A DNA stretch of 8,223 nt from contig JAODNB010000127.1 in NCBI GenBank assembly GCA_025464795.1, forward strand, positions 1-8,223, written 5' to 3'. The notes beneath the pieces were generated by a model. The model did not search any database. It saw nothing but the letters and a program-made list of their open reading frames with translations, and had not been told where the DNA came from. Position numbers and translations under genes: made by a program. Each line of letters opens with the position of its first letter. Positions within the stretch are counted from its first letter, which is position 1. Below, piece by piece: positions 6,493 to 8,223 of the stretch. The DNA is from Frankiales bacterium (GTDB taxonomy: Bacteria > Actinomycetota > Actinomycetes > Mycobacteriales > SCTD01).

Positions 6493-6496
6493 AGAG
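6475..6496. promoter_or_regulatory. Operator: overlapping TGCAAA/TTTGCA inverted repeats
   Basis: Two palindromes overlap. One is TGCAAA (6475-6480), a 5-nt spacer, and TTTGCA (6486-6491), perfect in its arms. The other is CTCTTTGCAAAGAG (6483-6496), a perfect 14-bp palindrome. Together they cover the -35 and most of the spacer of the repressor-exporter promoter, where a bound dimer would block RNA polymerase. A-T-rich sequence stands out here against the G+C-rich surroundings. The likely binder is the HTH_20-type repressor encoded immediately downstream. Confidence 0.7.
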
Positions 6497-6506
6497 TTTC
6501 TGCGAT

Positions 6507-7841
6507 CTACTCCGGGGCGAGGCCATGCAGCAGCAGGAGCTCGGCGGTGCAGGCCTTCTCCCACATCCCCAGGTGCAGGCTCTCGTCGATCCCGTGCCAG
6601 CGCGAGGCGGGGTCCCCGACTCCCGTGACGAGCACGGTCGCACCGGGGTAGGCCCGGGCGAACTCGGCGATGAAGGGGATGGAGCCGCCGATGCCGGTCT
6701 CCTCGGCTCGGTTGCCGTACGCCTCGGCGAAGACCCTGCGAGCGAGGTCGTAGACGTTGCCCGTCGTCTCCAGTGCGAACGGCTCACCCGCGCTGCCCTC
6801 GGTCACCGTCACCTCGGCGCCCCACGGCGCGTTGTCCTGCAGGTGCTGGGTCAGCGCCTTCATCGCTGAGCCCGCCTCGTCACCGGGTGCGATCCGCAGG
6901 CTCACCTTTGCGCGGGCTCGGGGGAGCAGGACGTTCGAGGCCTGAGCGGTGGAGGGCGCGTCGATCCCGGTGACAGCCACAGCGGGTCGGAACCACAGCC
7001 GGTCCGGGATCGTGCCGCAGCCGAGGAGCTGTCCGGTGGGGACCATCGCGGTGTCCTCGCGATAGGCCTCCTCAGAGATGTCCGGCGCGGGCGACTCGCC
7101 GATGTGAAGGCCCGGAACGGCGACGGTGCCCTGCTCGTCATGAAGGGTGGCCAGCAGTCGGCACAGCCCCGTGAGCGCGTCGCCCGCCGGGCCACCCCAG
7201 ACCCCGGAGTGGAGCGGGCGCTCCAGCAGCTTCACCTCGACGTAGAGGTCGACGAGGCCGCGCAGGCTGGTCGTGAAGGCAGGCACGTCGACGGCGGCGT
7301 TCGCGGAGTCGGCGATGACGATGACGTCGGCACGCAGCCGGTCGTGGTGCTCGGCCAGCAACCGCGTCAGCGTGGGCGAGCCGATCTCCTCCTCGCCCTC
7401 GATGAACAGCACCACGCCCACGGGCGGCTTGCCCCCGAAGGCACGCAGGACGGCGAGGTGCATCGCGACGCCGGCCTTGTCGTCGGCGCAGCCACGGCCG
7501 TAGAGCCTGCCGTCCCGAAGCGTCGGCTCGAAGGGCTCGTTGGTCCACTCCTCGACCGGTCCGGTCGGCTGCACGTCGGCGTGGGCGTAGAGCAGCACCG
7601 TGGGAGCGCCCTCCGGCGCGGGCCAGGTCGCGATCACTGCCGGATGTCCGTCAGCCGACACGACATCGACCTGCTGCGCGCCTGCGCCACGGGCCAGGTC
7701 AGCCACCGACTCGACCGCCCGCCTGACGTCCGCCACGTGCGCTTCGTCGGAGGAGATCGAGGGGATCCGCACCAGCGCCTCGAGATCGGCCTGAGCGGCC
7801 GGCAGGACGTCCAGCAGGGCCTGGCGCAGCGCATCGGTCAT
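6507..7841 (-). CDS. M20 family metallopeptidase (dipeptidase-like)
   Basis: A 444-residue cytoplasmic enzyme of the usual M20 length that likely hydrolyses dipeptides or related amides using two metal ions, commonly Zn2+. Metal and catalytic residues are all in place: LLYAHADVQP with His87 and Asp89; GRGCADDKAG with bridging Asp120; IEGEEEIGS with catalytic Glu151 and ligand Glu152; VIADSAN with Asp178; and His416 in WHGIDE. His211 in RPLHSGVWGG, in the dimerisation or lid domain (about 190-310), matches the histidine that stabilises the transition state in relatives. GGSIPF lies at 385-390. The pattern is that of the PepV/CNDP dipeptidase branch; the exact substrate is not determined. The ATG at 7841 lies 6 nt from TAGGCT and has no Shine-Dalgarno. 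It is on the same strand as the downstream repressor, but the operator and promoter in the 48-bp gap suggest separate control. Confidence 0.94.
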   Translation of the reverse strand: MTDALRQALLDVLPAAQADLEALVRIPSISSDEAHVADVRRAVESVADLARGAGAQQVDVVSADGHPAVIATWPAPEGAPTVLLYAHADVQPTGPVEEWTNEPFEPTLRDGRLYGRGCADDKAGVAMHLAVLRAFGGKPPVGVVLFIEGEEEIGSPTLTRLLAEHHDRLRADVIVIADSANAAVDVPAFTTSLRGLVDLYVEVKLLERPLHSGVWGGPAGDALTGLCRLLATLHDEQGTVAVPGLHIGESPAPDISEEAYREDTAMVPTGQLLGCGTIPDRLWFRPAVAVTGIDAPSTAQASNVLLPRARAKVSLRIAPGDEAGSAMKALTQHLQDNAPWGAEVTVTEGSAGEPFALETTGNVYDLARRVFAEAYGNRAEETGIGGSIPFIAEFARAYPGATVLVTGVGDPASRWHGIDESLHLGMWEKACTAELLLLHGLAPE

Positions 7842-7847
7842 GGCTGC

Positions 7848-7853
7848 AGCCTA
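7848..7853 (-). promoter_or_regulatory. -10 box (TAGGCT) for the M20 peptidase
   Basis: TAGGCT on the minus strand ends exactly 6 nt before the ATG at 7841, suggesting a leaderless transcript. No convincing -35 is visible. Its TA bases are shared with the divergent hydrolase -10 box. Confidence 0.5.
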
Positions 7854-7857
7854 GGGT
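7852..7857 (+). promoter_or_regulatory. -10 box (TAGGGT) for the alpha/beta hydrolase
   Basis: TAGGGT ends exactly 6 nt before the GTG at 7864, suggesting a leaderless transcript. Any -35 would fall inside the peptidase coding sequence; none is recognisable. The TA at 7852-7853 is also part of the opposite-strand -10 box. Confidence 0.5.
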
Positions 7858-7863
7858 CGGACC

Positions 7864-8223
7864 GTGCAGGTACGCGCGGTAGACCTCGTGTTCGACGTCC
7901 TGGTGGAGGGCCCGCAGGACGCCCCCGCCGTGCTCTTGCTGCACGGCTTCCCGCAGAGCCGCCACTGCTGGCGCTCCGTGCGCCCGTGGCTCGCAGAGTT
8001 CCGGGTCATCGCGCCAAACCAGCGGGGCTACTCCCCCGGTGCGCGGCCCAGTGCCGTCGAGGACTACCGCGTACCCCTGCTCGCCCAGGACGCGGTCGGA
8101 CTGCTCGACGCCCTCGGCATCGAACGTGCGCACGTGGTCGGGCACGACTGGGGGGCTGCGACGGCCTGGCAGGTCGGCACCCGACACCCCTCGCGCGTGC
8201 GGTCCCTCACCGCGATCTCCGTC
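7864..8223 (+). CDS. Alpha/beta hydrolase, epoxide-hydrolase-like, 5' part only
   Basis: The first 120 codons of a gene that runs off the window edge. The fragment shows the start of the alpha/beta hydrolase fold: strand VLLLHGFPQS (23-32) with the HG-x-P oxyanion turn, strand FRVIAPNQRGYSPG (46-59), and the nucleophile elbow VVGHDWGAA (91-99). The nucleophile is Asp95, not Ser, followed by Trp96; this G-x-D-W-G form is typical of epoxide hydrolases and haloalkane dehalogenases, which form a covalent ester intermediate. The catalytic acid, histidine and cap domain lie beyond the window, so the two activities cannot be told apart; the HGFPQS and GHDWGA wording favours epoxide hydrolase. The GTG at 7864 is chosen because it directly precedes the first strand and lies 6 nt from a -10 box. 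It is divergent from the peptidase, with 22 bp between start codons. Confidence 0.87.
   Translation, partial: MQVRAVDLVFDVLVEGPQDAPAVLLLHGFPQSRHCWRSVRPWLAEFRVIAPNQRGYSPGARPSAVEDYRVPLLAQDAVGLLDALGIERAHVVGHDWGAATAWQVGTRHPSRVRSLTAISV

Noticed and set aside
6483..6496. The CTCTTTGCAAAGAG palindrome as a terminator for the peptidase gene
   Set aside because: The perfect palindrome leaves no room for a hairpin loop and no T-run follows; its position over the -35 and the extra half-site fit an operator better.
1..8223. Mobile elements, CRISPR arrays, toxin-antitoxin pairs, biosynthetic cluster or phage-defence genes
   Set aside because: I saw no transposase, integrase, regular spaced repeats, terminal inverted repeats or defence domains; gene content and base composition look uniform and chromosomal.

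Overview
The window is high-G+C DNA (about 70% by eye), densely packed, with divergent and overlapping gene starts, many GTG and ATG starts without Shine-Dalgarno sequences, and actinobacterial-style proteins. I infer an actinomycete, possibly of the Nocardioides type; the genus is a guess. I see no tRNA, rRNA, CRISPR array, insertion sequence or phage gene, and no stretch over 300 bases without a gene.

Layout, left to right. (1) The 3' end of a plus-strand gene encoding a DUF3887-like domain (2-286). (2) A convergent aidB-type acyl-CoA dehydrogenase gene on the minus strand (315-1916). (3) Head-to-head with it, 19 bp away, a plus-strand CAX-type cation/proton antiporter (1936-3000). (4) A minus-strand cluster: an ArsR/HTH_20-type repressor (5898-6458), an MFS exporter (4564-5901) joined to it by an ATGA stop/start overlap, and an orphan solute-binding lipoprotein (3009-4583) whose start overlaps the exporter's 3' end by 20 bp. 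(5) Upstream on the same strand, an M20 dinuclear-metal peptidase (6507-7841). (6) Divergent from the peptidase, the 5' part of an alpha/beta hydrolase of the epoxide-hydrolase/dehalogenase type (7864 to the window edge).

The best-supported functional unit is repressor plus exporter. An overlapping set of TGCAAA/TTTGCA inverted repeats covers the -35 and spacer of the repressor's promoter, as expected for an autoregulated drug- or metabolite-responsive export operon. The lipoprotein may be co-transcribed and also has its own promoter candidate inside the exporter's coding sequence.

The most striking non-coding pattern is a repeated start architecture: a TAnnnT -10 box, exactly 6 nt, then the start codon. 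It occurs at four genes (lipoprotein, repressor, peptidase, hydrolase), and an 8-nt version occurs at the antiporter. This points to widespread leaderless transcription and helped me choose starts. The families themselves are known; I found no convincing new multi-gene system here.
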